The notes under the pieces were generated by a model. The model saw only the letters and a program-made list of their open reading frames with translations, was not told where the DNA came from and searched no databases. Of a stretch of DNA of 64,000 nucleotides, positions 1 through 11,559 are shown one piece after another. Source of the DNA: Acridotheres tristis (lineage: Eukaryota; Chordata; Aves; Passeriformes; Sturnidae). A program made the position numbers and the translations under genes. How positions within the stretch are numbered: the stretch's first letter is position 1; the number at the start of each line of letters is the position of its first letter. Location of the stretch: contig CM072893.1 in the NCBI GenBank assembly GCA_037013685.1, positions 17,193,736 through 17,257,735 of the forward strand. Direction: 5' to 3'.

Positions 1-3000
1 ATGTCCAGGTCACTGGACAAGGAAGGTGCTTGAGCAGGAGCTGTGATAATTAAGACAAGGCAGCAGCAGATTCTTGTGTGTGTCCTCCTGTGGGAGGACT
101 TTCCTCTCTGTCAGGGGAAAAGCTGCAGAGCAAGGAGAGCCCTGGGGAAGCAGGCATGGTGCTGGGGTGCTCCTCCCTGCATCCCCTTACAGGCTGGGCT
201 TTGTGGCAAGAGTTCTGTGGGTCCAACATTTTTCTCAATGTGGCACCATGGCAATTTTAGTGTGACTGTAACTGGGGGTTTGTGACTGCTGTCAGTGTAA
301 TTATCTGTCTGGTCAATAAAATGAAGGGTACTGAGTGCTGGCAGTTTGGGGGAATGAAGACTGACTTAATTACAGCAACCAAATCTCTCACATCTCCTGT
401 CCACTGAAACACCAGCCGCCTTCATGTGCTGCCCTTTAACAGAGCTGCCTATCATGCATCTAAACAAACAAGTAGGGAAGACAGAGGGGAGATTGTTTGT
501 CAGGGATGTGTCTTTGCGAGGGAGGAGCAGCAATATCTGCAGGAGGGACTGAGGTGAAACCCAACATCAAAGGCAAGAGGCTGTCAGCACATTTAACTTT
601 ACAGAAAACCTTCTCCTAATAAAAAAGGAATGACCTCGTTACTACGGACACTAACAGTTCCCAGGGGAACACCAGGAGACTGCTGCCTGCACTTTTAATA
701 TTCACTTTACAAACAAATGGGAAACCTTGAAAGAATTTCGGTGTTGTTCTTGGCAAGTTGTTACAATGCTGTGTCCTTATAAAAATCATTTAAGAATTTA
801 TGTAGTGTGAGTTTACTTTTCATCTGCTGCTTTTCGTTGCTATCAATCTCCCTCCCTCTCACTGCCTGAGTCCCTGTGGGAAAGACCAGGATGCCCATGG
901 AGCGAGGTGCTGGCCACGCCAGCAGGTTCAGCAGGAGGCACTGTTAAGCTTGGCTCTGACTGATGAGACACAGGACCTGTTTCTGGAGGAGATGCTCAAA
1001 ATCTCTGTCTGGATCTGGGCCAAAGAGAGCAAGCCAAGTCCTATCAGGAGGGTGAAGGGCAGGGGAAGCTTTGAGTTGGCTGCAGAACCGGGGCAGGGGT
1101 GTGGAGGGGAGAGCTGGGTCGCTGGAAGCTGGAAGGACCCTGGCTGTGCCAGCCTTGCAGGCAGCCTGGTGTGCAGCAGTGTGGGGATGCAGGGTGGGCC
1201 AGTTCAGAGCTCTGCTCCTCTCAGCTTCTCCTGGCAGGAGTCACCAGATGCAATAATGCCAGGAAAGCTGGAGTGGAACAAATCTGTGTCTCTTCCAAGA
1301 CTCTGTGAAAGAATCAGGGAGAAAATGCTTCTGCAAACCGAAGGAATACTTGCAAAGCGTGAGGCTGTTCAGTCAGCCAAATATCTCTGCAAATTACACG
1401 AGTGGTTTCTTTTCACGGGCTAGGCTCTCTCTCCAAGTTACCACAGTCTGAGTGACCAGAAATCTTCCCCGGTGTTTCCTTGGTGTTACATTTGCTGTGT
1501 GGCACCTGAGGGAGGTTTGCAGAAATGGTTTCATTAGAAGGGGAAAATACTCTGCACTGGAAATAATCCCTTACAGCTGATGCTTCAAGCTATTCAGTAG
1601 CCATCACAAATTCTTACCCACACTTATCTGGTGTGCAACCCTTCCCCTCCTGGCACCTGGTCACGGTTATGTGCAGAGTCAGGCACACCGCAACACACAT
1701 GAACATGCAAATAAGTATACACATATGCAATTCAACTCCCATGTGCCTATCCACACACACCACACCTCTGTGCATGCCAGTGCATGTCTGTTCCTCTTTT
1801 CTTGTTTCCATTTACTCGTACGGAGCAATCCTTCCCCGGTGCAGATTTTCTTCCAGTTCTGACAGCCATGTGAAACACAACTTCAAGCTTTGGGTTCATC
1901 CTCTGTACAGCCAGCCCTGACACCAAACTGTGGGAAAGACAGCCCATTTTTGAATATCCTATCTGTAATTCATACTTTACCTGTTTCTCTAGACATTTGC
2001 TTAGCATCCCTTCATCCCAGACACTGTCTGAACTCAGGTTTCCTGACTACTGCTATAAGGAAGAAGGCAGATGCCTGCTGCTCCTCGAGGCTTTCTGGTG
2101 GAAGGATGAAGTACAGAAGAGGAAAATGTAATGATGGTAAGTAGGTTGTGAGAATGACACCATTCATTGGTACTCTAGGTATCAAAGTACTCACTGACGG
2201 GCAATTTACAAAAGACACTTTTGAGCCATTCTGAAGGAAATCGCTGGCTGCTGTGAGCAGGAGAGAGCAGGCAGCTTCATGCAAGCGTGAGCGATTGCCC
2301 AGGAGCTGCCCTTCGCAGTTGTTGCAAGAAATACAAACGGCTCTTTCCATTTCCACACTCCTCTGTGGATGTTTGGGAGCAGGTGTCTACCCTTTGCAGA
2401 ATCCTACCAGATGCTCACGTCATGTGGGCTCAGCAAGGCTACACAGAGGTTTAAGCCAACTGTCTTCTACAGCCAGGAATAGGGGAGGCCTCTTTCCTTA
2501 TTCCAGCTGACTAATAGGCATGTGAATCTAGCATTTTATTTTCCTTGTTTTGTTTATTCCCAAATATTAGAGTGGTAATGGATAAAAATTTTTCTGAAGG
2601 TTTGTCATTGTCAATTTGTCACTGAAAACTTTGAATAAATGGTCCCTTTTGAAGTACAGAGAAGATGCTCTTTAGAGCACTGTAATGATATCCAGGGAGA
2701 CTCTGGTCCACTGCTTCTTCTTTGAAACCCAAACAGAGTGGAGCTGGAAGTTTTATGTACTTTGTAAAGGCCTTAGAAATCTACGTACCAAATACTATAG
2801 GAAAAGCCATATATTAATATAGAAAGATGGGCCAGATTTCTCTTTGCTTGAATTATGTAAATAAGCTGTTCTGGGAAGGAGCAAAGAGAGTTATCGTGTT
2901 AAACTTCAGAACAAATGATACAAATCACTGAAATGCTGTTTTGCAAAGGTCCTAGGCATTTCCATGAAATTGTACTTCACCAGGGTTTTCTCTTCACTTC

Positions 3001-3370
3001 TTCTGGCATATTAAGTTATTCTGATTATTTGTTATGGTAAGTTTCATATAAATACTAACAGAAATTTGAAGATTTTGATTAAAGAGGAAGCTACTTCAAA
3101 GTACAAATGCCCATTTGTGCACATGCTCACATGTTTTTAAATAATCCTGCACGTGCTGGTGGTCATTTTGCCTTTGGTGGGACACACCAGCACAGCTCAA
3201 CCTCTAGGTTTACATTATTGTGAAAAGTAGGAGGATGGATTTCCAAAGACCATCCTCATCAACTTCACTTGTTCCCAGACAGATTTTTACATGCAGATCT
3301 TTATAGCACCTTCCAGCTCCTAGAGGCATTTACAGGTAAGCTGGAAAGAGACTTTACTTTTTATAAGAAC
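1..3370. other. Noncoding stretch, nothing recognised
   Basis: No exon, repeat family or RNA gene was recognised. The longest open frame here (950-1423, plus, 157 codons) has no familiar domain and no codon pattern that sets it apart from chance. Positions 1680-1790 are mildly CA-rich. Positions 2560-3130 are AT-rich and unique-looking. A CAG|GTAAGC splice-donor-like string lies near 3334 but has no convincing partner exon. Confidence 0.6.
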
Positions 3371-3619
3371 AGCTAGTGATAGGACAAGAGGGTATGGTTT
3401 CATACCAAAAGAGGTCAGGTTTGGATTATATAGCAGGAAAAATTCTTACTGTGAGGATGGTGAAACACTGGCACAGGCTGACAAAGAAGTTGTGGAGGCC
3501 CCATCCCTGGAAGTGTTCAATGCCAGGGTGGATGAGGCTTTGAGCAACCTGCCTATGGCAGGGGGATTAGAACTAGATGATCTTTAAGGTGCCTCCCAAC
3601 CAAAGTATTTTATGATCTA
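3371..3619 (+). mobile_element. CR1 LINE, 5'-truncated 3' end
   Basis: This is the terminal ~250 bases of a chicken-repeat-1 (CR1) retrotransposon, plus orientation. The run GGCACAGGCTGACAAAG, then CCATCCCTGGAAGTGTTCAA, GAACTAGATGATCTTTAAGG and the closing TTTTATGATCTAA match the CR1 3' untranslated tail I know from birds. The copy is severely 5'-truncated, as usual for CR1, and carries no reverse-transcriptase sequence. Compared with the remembered consensus it lacks roughly 20 bases between the GAGCAACCTG and CCTATGGCAGGGG parts, apparently an internal deletion. It has many point differences, so it is not young. Confidence 0.93.
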
Positions 3620-3736
3620 ACCTTGAGCAAAGATATAGCTCAGCAGTGAATTAAAACCCAGTGAGGTATGTGCCCAGAATTGCAAGTGCAAATGGTCATA
3701 CAAATGCTGGACCACAAGGAAGGATGGCTTATACCT

Positions 3737-3905
3737 AGTGGTTCAAAAAGAACTAGTAGGAAATCTGGGGTCACTGCCTGGCTCTGCCACAGATTTCCTT
3801 TATGTCCTTGACTCATTCACTTACCTTAGCTGTTCTCCAGATAAAAGAGACAATAGTACCTCCCTAATGGCCTTGAATGTCTCTTGAGACTGTGTAGAGG
3901 CAGGA
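3737..3905 (+). repeat. MIR-like CORE-SINE
   Basis: An old tRNA-derived CORE-SINE related to MIR, plus orientation. Order and wording follow the MIR core: a GTGGTTCAAAAAG head, AAATCTGGGGTC, CCTGGCTCTGCCAC, a diverged form of the 'TGACCTTGGGCAAGTCACTTACCT' core, then AGACAATAGTACCTCCCT. The pol III A box is decayed, so no activity is expected. The 3' boundary is uncertain. Confidence 0.8.
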
Positions 3906-4099
3906 CTTGACTCTCTGAATATACTCCTGAGCAAAAGGGATTCCAGATTAGAACTGCCTAGGTCTGCTGCTGCTCCCCAGAGTAATAATGTCAGTATCTG
4001 GGACAATAATAAAACGTCACAATGTTTTCCCATTTGGGGTTGAAGGACATATTTTGTTCAATAACTTGGAATGCAAAGTTTGGCTATAGTTTTCAGCCC

Positions 4100-4215
4100 T
4101 AGTTTCTTGGTGTGTTTGTCTTTTTGGGGTTGTTTTGGGTTTGGCTTTTTTGGTTGTTGTTTTTATTAGGTTTTTTTTTCAGTTTGGTTTGGTTTGGGTT
4201 TTTTTTAATGATTTT
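4100..4215. repeat. T/G-rich low-complexity tract
   Basis: About 110 bases almost wholly made of T and G on the plus strand, with irregular GGTTT and TTTTGGG units and T runs up to nine long. It is not a clean microsatellite. Such degenerate (GGTTT)n-like tracts are common in bird DNA. No gene lies in it. Confidence 0.75.
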
Positions 4216-4835
4216 TGGTCATTGAAGACAAATTCAAACTGCTTACCCCCTCCTTATTTTAAATCAAGAGAGTACTCCTTTAAGAAACAGTTAACAATCA
4301 TTCGGATTTTCTTCTGGATCATTTTTGTGTCTTTCTTCCTCTAACTGAAAGTTTGCAGTGCAGCCACACACCTGGCAGAAGTTCTTTAGCTCCGTCAGCT
4401 GCAATTTTCCCGGAAAATCTCCTTGCTGGATAATTCCTGATGAGACTGCATAAAAGGACAGGTTTGTTTAGCTGTCTGCATTGGAGTGGAATATTGTCCT
4501 CTTCCTGCACCTTGGCTTTAGAAGTGTGAGACACTGAGTAACCCAGCAGAGAGGTATCACCTGCGAGCAAGGAGGTAAAAGCACGTCCTCTTGGTGAGAT
4601 GCTGTTATTCTCTGGAGAGGTCTTCTGCCTTTCTAGGTGGGACAGCGTGGCCTCTTCAACCCCATCACTGGATCAGTGTTCCCAAACTACACTAGTGTGA
4701 TCATCCCACTTGAATTAAGCAAGAAGCTCCTGGCTTCTGACTTCACAATCCAGCCTTGGGTGTCCCTCTCAGGCTGATGCATGCCCCTCTTCCTCCGTCT
4801 CCCCTGAAGCCCCCTGCTTGTGGGCTCCTTGATAT
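4216..4835. other. Noncoding stretch, nothing recognised
   Basis: Unique-looking sequence of ordinary composition. Open frames on both strands are under 85 codons and show no domain. I see nothing to annotate. Confidence 0.55.
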
Positions 4836-4837
4836 TT

Positions 4838-4905
4838 TCCAGTCCTTCCCTAATGAGCACTGCAGAATTACAGCTAATTAAGGATGTAAATGATGCTGGA
4901 GAGGG
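4838..4905. promoter_or_regulatory. Candidate conserved noncoding element (small)
   Basis: A short AT-rich island with CTAATGAGCACTGCAG and ACAGCTAATTAAGGATG. It contains a CTAATTAA homeodomain-type core and sits directly beside a G-rich tract. The call rests on composition and motif content only; conservation is not shown. Confidence 0.3.
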
Positions 4906-4950
4906 AGAGAGGGGGAGAGGATGGGAAGGGGCGGGGTGGGGGGAGGGCAG
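4895..4950 (+). other. GA-rich tract with G-quadruplex motif
   Basis: A purine tract (GAGAGGGAGAGAGGGGGAGAGG) runs into five G runs at 4923-4948: GGG, GGGG, GGGG, GGGGGG and GGG with loops of one or two bases. That satisfies the usual four-run intramolecular quadruplex pattern on the plus strand. Whether it folds in cells is unknown. Confidence 0.7.
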
Positions 4951-4999
4951 CTGCTTGCTGTGTGCAGCTCTGCAGTAAAGTGTCTCCTACCTCAGCAGA

Positions 5000-5985
5000 A
5001 AAGTTATCACGGAGACAATGTCAACTTTAGGGAGGGGGAGGGCCCTTCGCAGGCTCCATCCCCTCCTGCAAGAGCCGCCTCTCTTTTGGTGTCAGCGCTG
5101 CAGATGTGATGTCCTTCCTCCCAAATGCTGCTTTGTCAGCCGAAGCTGTCAGCGAGCCCTGGCCTCCCTCTGTGACACCTGTCTCACCTGTGTGTCACCT
5201 GAGGGGCGAAGGGCTCAAAACCTGCTGGTGCTCTGGGCGAGGGACCTGTTGTGTTCCTGTTGCTTGCAAAGGGATTTTGTCCCTCTGGTTGGGCCAGGCC
5301 CACCTCCCCATTGAGAGGGTCAGAAAGGACAGCATTGCTCGGGGGAGCGTGGATTTTGGCCATTTCTCCCGGGCACTGGGCACCTGCCTGTCGGGGCTGT
5401 CACCTGCCAGCGCTCAGCCCGTGTCGCCGGGGAGGATGAGGACACAGTCCCTGTGCCTGCAGCAGTGGCAGTGACTGGGAGAGCGTGTGCAGAGTGGCAG
5501 GAGCCCGGGCAGCCCGGGCTGGCAGCTCCAGCCACGCCACCTGAGATCGTGGTTGCTCACACCTGCGGGCTGGTCTGATCTGCTTTAGGAAATGCTCCTG
5601 AAGGGAGAAGCAGGGGCACTGGAGGAATGCAGGGTTCATTCAGCAAGGGGCTGCAAACCCTCCATCCCAGCGCCAGCCCTGGCTGGCAGCTCCTGCCCGC
5701 ACCGGGGAGCCAGGAGTCAGGGGCTGGCAGCCCTGCTTTGGGGGTGATGACTCTGCTGGCGACGAGCAGCTGTCTGAGCCCATTCCAGTCTCGCTGGGTC
5801 CTCCCGAGCGCGTTTCCAAGCGCTCCGGGTCCCTGTTGGCGAATTTCTCTGCACATTGCCCGGATCAGTGAATTGCAAAGGGATGCCTGCCCTGGCACCC
5901 GTCCGTCCGTCCGTCTGTCTGTCCCCTGCCCGGCTGAAGCAGGACACACACCCCGGGTCAAGGGGACATGGCATTGGGTGGCAGC
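5000..5985. other. GC-rich block, no gene recognised
   Basis: GC-rich relative to its surroundings, with scattered CpGs clustered in 5330-5440, 5500-5530, 5805-5850 and 5898-5925 (a short TCCG/TCTG tetranucleotide run). CpG density is well below that of the 62.1 kb island, so I do not call it a CpG island. Several overlapping open frames of 100-144 codons occur on both strands, as expected by chance in GC-rich DNA; none resembles a known protein. Confidence 0.5.
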
Positions 5986-5989
5986 GACG

Positions 5990-6310
5990 GCAGCAGCGGT
6001 TTTTGTTGTTGTTTCCCCAGAACGCTGTGCAATATATTCCGATTTTTTTTCTTGTCATTAAGCCAGTGCCTCGGAGATGATGATGTAGTCCCTATGTGGG
6101 CCGCAGAAAGCACTTCGAGCCGTGCTGGAGTCGTGCTGGGTGGCTCTGATAGCAGAGCTAATGGGAGCGAATGGGATGCAACGAACTGTTCTAATGACAC
6201 CAGCCAGGGAAGAGACAACAGTAAGAATAAATAAATGTTAACTATTTTCCTCTTCCAGACATTTGCATCTATTGCCATTAAGTTCATTTAAATAAGAGAG
6301 AGAGCGAGAA
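5990..6310. promoter_or_regulatory. Candidate conserved noncoding element
   Basis: Non-repeat sequence that retains CpGs (AACGCTGTGC, TTCGAGCCGTGC, GAGCGAATGGG) within an AT-rich setting, followed by GACATTTGCATCTATTGCC and TTAAGTTCATTTAAATAAG. It ends in a short GA run (6296-6325). Retained CpGs plus AT-rich, low-redundancy text resemble vertebrate developmental enhancers. This is a pattern-based inference. Confidence 0.35.
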
Positions 6311-6439
6311 AGAAGGGGAAACTTACTACTACTCTTAATAACCAGTGTCTAAAAATAAATTAGGATGCTGGGATGCACTTAAGGCATTTTAAAAATAAGT
6401 CTGATTTTTCCCCCCTTTCCTCTTTTTTTTTTTTTTGAA

Positions 6440-6790
6440 GTGTTGTAGGGTTTTAATTTGGGCCAAGTAATTTTGGTGCAAACGCTTGGGCGCCTTTCGT
6501 TGGGAAATTGGGAGGAATGCAAACAAGATTTCACTTCATTAAACAGGGGCAAACAGTAGAGAAATTGCACTTACTTATGGAAATGACTTTTAAACATGAA
6601 CAGCATTTACTTGCATTGCCTTGTGCTGAATTTTTTTTAAAAAAGATTATACATGTGAATAATTCACTGCAGGCCAATTAGATGATGATTTCATTTTTAA
6701 CCTCCCTTCCTTGCCATCTTGCTGGTTGTCCCTTTCATTACAATTTCCACTCTCTTCCTTCCCTTCGATAAATTAATAAAGATCAAATAA
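6440..6790. promoter_or_regulatory. Candidate conserved noncoding element
   Basis: AT-rich, unique-looking sequence with GGTTTTAATTTGGGCCAAG, TGGTGCAAACGCTTGGGCGC, GGCCAATTAGATGATGATTT and TAAATTAATAAAGATC. It has homeodomain-type AATTAG/AATTAA cores and intact CpGs, and no repeat family fits. An upstream T run lies at 6422-6436. The enhancer reading is inference. Confidence 0.38.
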
Positions 6791-6799
6791 TCCCTCTTC

Positions 6800-8050
6800 C
6801 TGCAGTGCCATGAGATAGCTACTTGGAAAGGGTGTAAGGTGAGAAATTGGAGGATCCCCCATCTCTACTGAACTGCCCTGGGATGTGGCAGGAATAACTC
6901 CATGGGATTTCTACAAGCAGACTGCACCCATGTGCTCGGGAATAAGGAATGGGAGGAATGAAAAATGGACATGAATGAAACGGGGAGATGGAGAAAAAAA
7001 AAATCTTCATGTCCTTTGCATGCAGAATCAGGTGCTGGAGAGAGGCTGAGCAAGCAGGACTCACCCTCTGTGAGGCTCCACCGATGCTGACAGGATCACA
7101 CTGGTGTGATTTGGCTCTGGCCAAGCTGAAAGCAGTACTCAGGTGACTCTGTGACATTGCTGGGGATAGAGTGATGCCCTGAGACTCTTCAGCATCCCTG
7201 GGCCCAGATTCGGGCAACAAAGAAGTGGGGCCATTGCTCAAACAAGGGAAGAATGGGCTGCAAGAGGAAGCCAGAAGAGGATGATGCTGACTTCTGCCAG
7301 AGGGCTGTGGTAAGTGGAACTTATAGCAAGTGGACAGAGCGAGAGTTCTCCACTGTTTCCCCCCATTTTACAGATGACAGAGATTTTTGCTGTCATTAAC
7401 GTGTGTCAGGGCTTTTCCCTGTTCACTGTGGAAATCAGTCTTTGGGGTCTCATGCCAGCAGGGTCTGCTGGCAAAACTTTCAGGGTGCTGGGAAGAAGGA
7501 GCTCCAGAAGACACTAGTTCCCTCTGGTCCCCACTTTTCTGCTTCTGCATTTCATCAGACGCCTGCCAGCTTAAAGGGGCATTGGCAGACTCTGTACATA
7601 CAAATCCTAGTCATGCTTGCAGGAAGGCAACACCTGTCCTCAAAAGAGGTTTTTTTCAAAATATTTAACTACTGGAGCTCTTTTCAGTAATTAAATTATG
7701 AAATACAGAGCCTAAAAGCTTCTAAAAGAATAATAACAAAATACATAATTATGTCTATGTAAAAAAATCGCCTGATCTACCTGTTTAATTTCTTATGTTA
7801 CTTTTACCTGTATATGAAATTGCTATCTTCCTTTCATCTGCCCTAAAATGAAGGAAAAACTCTGATGCCTTCCCAGTGAAACTTCCATCCCCTGTCATTG
7901 CATGGGCAAAGGTAAATTGAAATGTCTTCCCTCCTTGCATCAGCAACAGTATACCTTTCTTCTTTCCTAAGCAAGAGATTTTTCCCTGATGTCGAGTCAC
8001 ACTGCAGAAGAGCCACGACTGGTGGGGTCTGTTCCAGCCCGTGGGGTGAG
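6800..8050. other. Noncoding stretch, nothing recognised
   Basis: Ordinary composition. A CCCATTTTACAGATGA string near 7364-7380 recalls reverse-strand MIR, but the flanks do not continue the match. 7670-7790 is AT-rich. No exon-like frame is seen. Confidence 0.5.
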
Positions 8051-8054
8051 TGTC

Positions 8055-8185
8055 TGTCCTGTCTTCTCCCTATAGGTGGTGAAACAGAGGCATGGAGCAG
8101 GTAGGACACCTGTTTGCTTCTGTATGCCCTGGCCAAGCATAGGCAGTAGTGTGACAGCTGGGACCCTGGTCAGAAAGGGGACTGT
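8055..8185 (-). repeat. MIR-like CORE-SINE (degraded)
   Basis: Reads as reverse-strand MIR: CCCTATAGGTGGTGAAACAG, then GAGGCATGGAGCAGG, later CAGTAGTGTGACAGCTGGGA and CCCTGGTCAG, in the order expected for the antisense of MIR (GGGGAAACTGAGGC, then GCAGAGCTGGGA). Divergence is high and both ends are uncertain. Confidence 0.55.
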
Positions 8186-8189
8186 TCAT

Positions 8190-10595
8190 AATTTCATTTC
8201 TTCTTCAGCTCTCACTTAAAAATTTATTTTAATGAAAAAGATCTTGGGAAACTCCCCTCCACATTGCTGGTAGTTGTCTCAGCACCCTGTCACTGCTTCC
8301 TTCACCCCTGTCTCTGCTGCTTCTGAAGCCATCACCATCTTCCTCCAGGAGCTCTTATCTTGCCCTGTCCCAGTCTGATCCCTCCAAACTGCTTCCCACG
8401 ATGTTTCATGCTCATTTTGTCAGTGTGTTCTTTCTCACCAGATCAGATTCCCAGCCTTTCTGTGCTTCAGTGTTTTTATGGCTCTTCACTGGTTACAGTT
8501 TTATTGGGAAAGAGGTGGCTGCAAGCAATGACCTGTGATTTCCAGGGAAGGGGAGAGCAAGGGAACTTCAAGCAGCATGGCCTCCCGCTGGGAGCTGTCC
8601 CTTTTAGAGCCCTCGTGTCAATTATGACTTCCCCACTCTATTTGTTTACCCTGGGGAAGCCCAGCATGCTCCCTTCAGGGCTTGAGGCAGGCAAATTCCC
8701 TGTCCCAGCAATAACACAAAAGTCTTTCAGCCTAGGCTCAGGAAATCTGCATTGCCTATTTCTGAGTCAACCTACAGCATCAGGACCTAAGCTCCATGGA
8801 ACAGGTTCCCTAAGGAAAAGGTTTTCACTTTCACTCTGGCATCTCTGGTATATCTGGCATCCTCCAGCTGGGGCTGGAGTAGAGGAGCACAGAGAGCAGT
8901 GAGCCCACATTACGACAGCCACTGATGCCTTAGCTCTGAGACTGGTGCTGCTGGCTGTACTGTAGAGTACAGGACATTTTATAGCTCTTCCTGACAGGTT
9001 TTCCAAACAAACTCCAACACAGACACTTTTATCCTGGAATATCCGTGCTTGGAGTCATTCAGAGACATTCTCCTGAGAATCTTTGTGGAGAGATAAGCCC
9101 AGAAACACCAGCTATGAAACAGCATTTTGCGTGCTGAGCTCTCTCTGTAGGAGAGGCCCTTCCATCTGCCACACACCTCTTGAATTCAGGGATGGGACCC
9201 TTAGGGCTGTTTGGTACCTCTGGTGACCTCAGCAGGTTTCTCACTAGGAACAAGTTTAGCTCCATGCACTCATTAACCTGCTACCCCTGAAGGACCTTTC
9301 AGGCTGAGGGCTATGTGGGGTGGGCACCCACATTAGCCCTTCACCATGGGCACCCTCTTGCTGATCTGCTTGTGCAGCACCTGGAACCAGGAAATGGTCA
9401 TGGGTCCTGACCATCCCTGTGTCCACGAGAGCCATGAAGGTCATCTACTGGGAGGGCAAGGCAAAGCAAAGCAAACATCCTCTGTGCAGTCAAGAAATGT
9501 TGGGCTGAGGAGGACTTCAGAGGTTATTGGTGTATCTGACTCTGAAATGAGCTTTGTTCCTTTCTTCAGCCTCTAATGACAGAGACTGTCTCTGGGCAAT
9601 GAATCAACAACCTCAGGAAGAGGTGAGCAAGTGTCAGGCACCATTATTGACATTCCTGCTGACACCCTTCCTTCAGAGAGCACATCCCTGGGGGCTGGAG
9701 AGGGCAGGGCTGGGCTCCCTGAACAAGGGTCAGAGAAGATGCTGGACTGAAACCTTCCAGCAGGATTTCTACCCACAGCTGAAACTCTTGAGAGCCACCC
9801 TTGTTTCCCATATGGGCTCTACAGAGAATTGGCAGAGGCAGAGTGCTGATGGCACTGGAGAGCTGCTGCTCATGCTGTCAAATACCACCAGGGCTTGAAA
9901 AGCAACATCAGCAGCATCCCCTGGGTGTTATATACTTCTTTTCTAAGGCCAGCAGGTGTTAGCCTTGAAGTGGGGTGAGCACATCCATTTCACCCTATCA
10001 TTGGTGGAAACCATTCTATTAAGGACTGGCCAAAATATGAAATTTTCTACAGTGAACTTCAAATTTCAGTTTGGGCAGAGCAGGGACAGTTTCCTCTCAT
10101 CAGTATTTCTATGAGAGTATATTTTTGATAGCAGATGAAAAATCCTTCCATTTAAGAAAAAAAAAACCAACACTTTTATTTAGCTTTTAAAAGACTTTGA
10201 AGTATTGGTAGGTCAGAAAAAATTAATCTGGACATCTTTTCCAATTTATTGTGTTTAAAAGATAAATGCAGAGTATGTTTCTGGAAATTATCATCCTTTG
10301 GAGAAAAAACTGCAGGGCCTGTAGTGCTTTGTACTAATAGGAGAAATATTTAGAGAAAAGAAGAAAAAAACCACAGTATTTCTAGAAGTGTTCTGGAAGG
10401 AAACATGGCAAGTATAAATAGGAAAATGTAGAAATACTCCCTACCTTTCAATTCTCAAAGTCTAAGGAGACTTTGGATATTAGTGACTCTTTGCTTTATA
10501 GAAATGATGGTGCCATGCTGGTGCTGTGCCCTCATAGTGAGTATCAATTCACATTAGAGGGAGGGCACAGACTTTTAAAAATGTATTTTTTTCTC
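8190..10595. other. Noncoding stretch, nothing recognised
   Basis: 8190-9900 has mixed composition with chance open frames, including one of 180 codons at 8360-8902 (plus) that shows no domain. 9900-10480 is AT-rich and unique-looking. 10575-10615 is a short T/C-rich run. No repeat family was recognised. Confidence 0.5.
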
Positions 10596-10599
10596 CTTC

Positions 10600-10735
10600 T
10601 TCTCCTCCTTCCAAAATACAGATCGATTTCTTTGCGTGAGTGTGAGGACACCAAGACACAGAGATAGGAGCAGTCTTACTCAAGGTCACACTGCACAAAT
10701 TATCGTGGCAAGAGCCACTCATCAGTTGCTGTGAG
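10600..10735 (-). repeat. MIR-like CORE-SINE
   Basis: Antisense MIR: GACACCAAGACACAGAGATA followed by CTCAAGGTCACACTGCAC and GTGGCAAGAGCC, matching the antisense CORE order (ACTGAGGCACAGAGAGG, CCAAGGTCACACAGC, AGTGGCAGAGC). The poly-T/C stretch just upstream may belong to its eroded 3' end. Confidence 0.72.
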
Positions 10736-10739
10736 GAAC

Positions 10740-11555
10740 AGCAGAGGAAAATGTTGTCCAGCATCATATGTTGGACTTCCAGCATGGCACTGTCTTCAAG
10801 TCCGACCTGTGATCACCAAATACTCTTGCCATCTCTGACAAGCAGAACAAACAGAGGCTGGTCCAAATTTCTGGAGCTACAGACACGGAAGTTCTTGCAA
10901 AAGGAGAAACTTGGGATGCCACTGGCTGAAGGTACCACAGGTTACTGTGAAGATATTACAAACTGTGGCTGCTTTTACTGACATTGGGGTCACGTGTAAG
11001 GAAACAATTGGTGGGAAAACAAAAGGAGGAAGAACAATTATTCCTCTGGGGCCCTGACAGAAGGAATAAGAATGTGGGGGCACCTGGGATGGCCGCAGAA
11101 CAAAAAAACTGAAACATATTTTCACCCATTTGTTCTGCATTTTCCACTCTGTGGGTCCTGCTCCCCTCTTTCCTCACCCTCCCCCAGCTTGCCTGGTGAT
11201 TCAGGAAGAAGAGGCCAAGGAGAGTAATATTGTGCTGAAGATAGGACTGGAAGGGCAGTAATTTAGACTCAGAGGCTTATAGTATTATTGCCTGCAAAGC
11301 CATTCATGGGAAATGATTCCACCCATCCCCATTCCGCTCCCCCCCATCCCGCTCTCCTTGCTCTGCAATAACAATAACAGAAATGCCTTCAGGAGGCTTT
11401 TCTACTCAAAATGCAGGCAAAGGAGCACTTTTCTCCACCACCCCTCTTCTTTCCCTTCTCTTCTCCCTGCACTCGCTTGTCCCCCCTGCCTCTAAGCCTA
11501 ACTGCTGCTCCCTCCCTTCTCCCCTCCCCCCCCACGGGATAAAAAAATAAAAATA
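10740..11555. other. Noncoding stretch with C-rich runs
   Basis: No gene or repeat family. 11310-11360 and 11440-11540 are C/T-rich with C runs up to eight (CCCTCCCCCCCCACGGG near 11524). These make G-rich runs on the minus strand but without four clean G runs close enough for a confident quadruplex call. Confidence 0.5.
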
Positions 11556-11559
11556 ATAA

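Noticed and set aside
3320..3345. CAG|GTAAGC, and similar donor-like strings near 2137, 19950 and 32734
   Set aside because: Donor consensus alone is frequent by chance; no plausible acceptor and exon pair was seen.
5000..5985. GC-rich block as a CpG-island promoter
   Set aside because: CpGs are scattered and much sparser than at 62.1 kb; no exon or start-site feature was recognised.
7360..7385. CCCATTTTACAGATGA resembling antisense MIR
   Set aside because: The match is about 16 bases and the flanks do not continue the MIR order.
8360..8902. 180-codon plus-strand frame
   Set aside because: Hydrophobic and S/P-rich by chance from T/C-rich DNA; no signal, domain or splice support.
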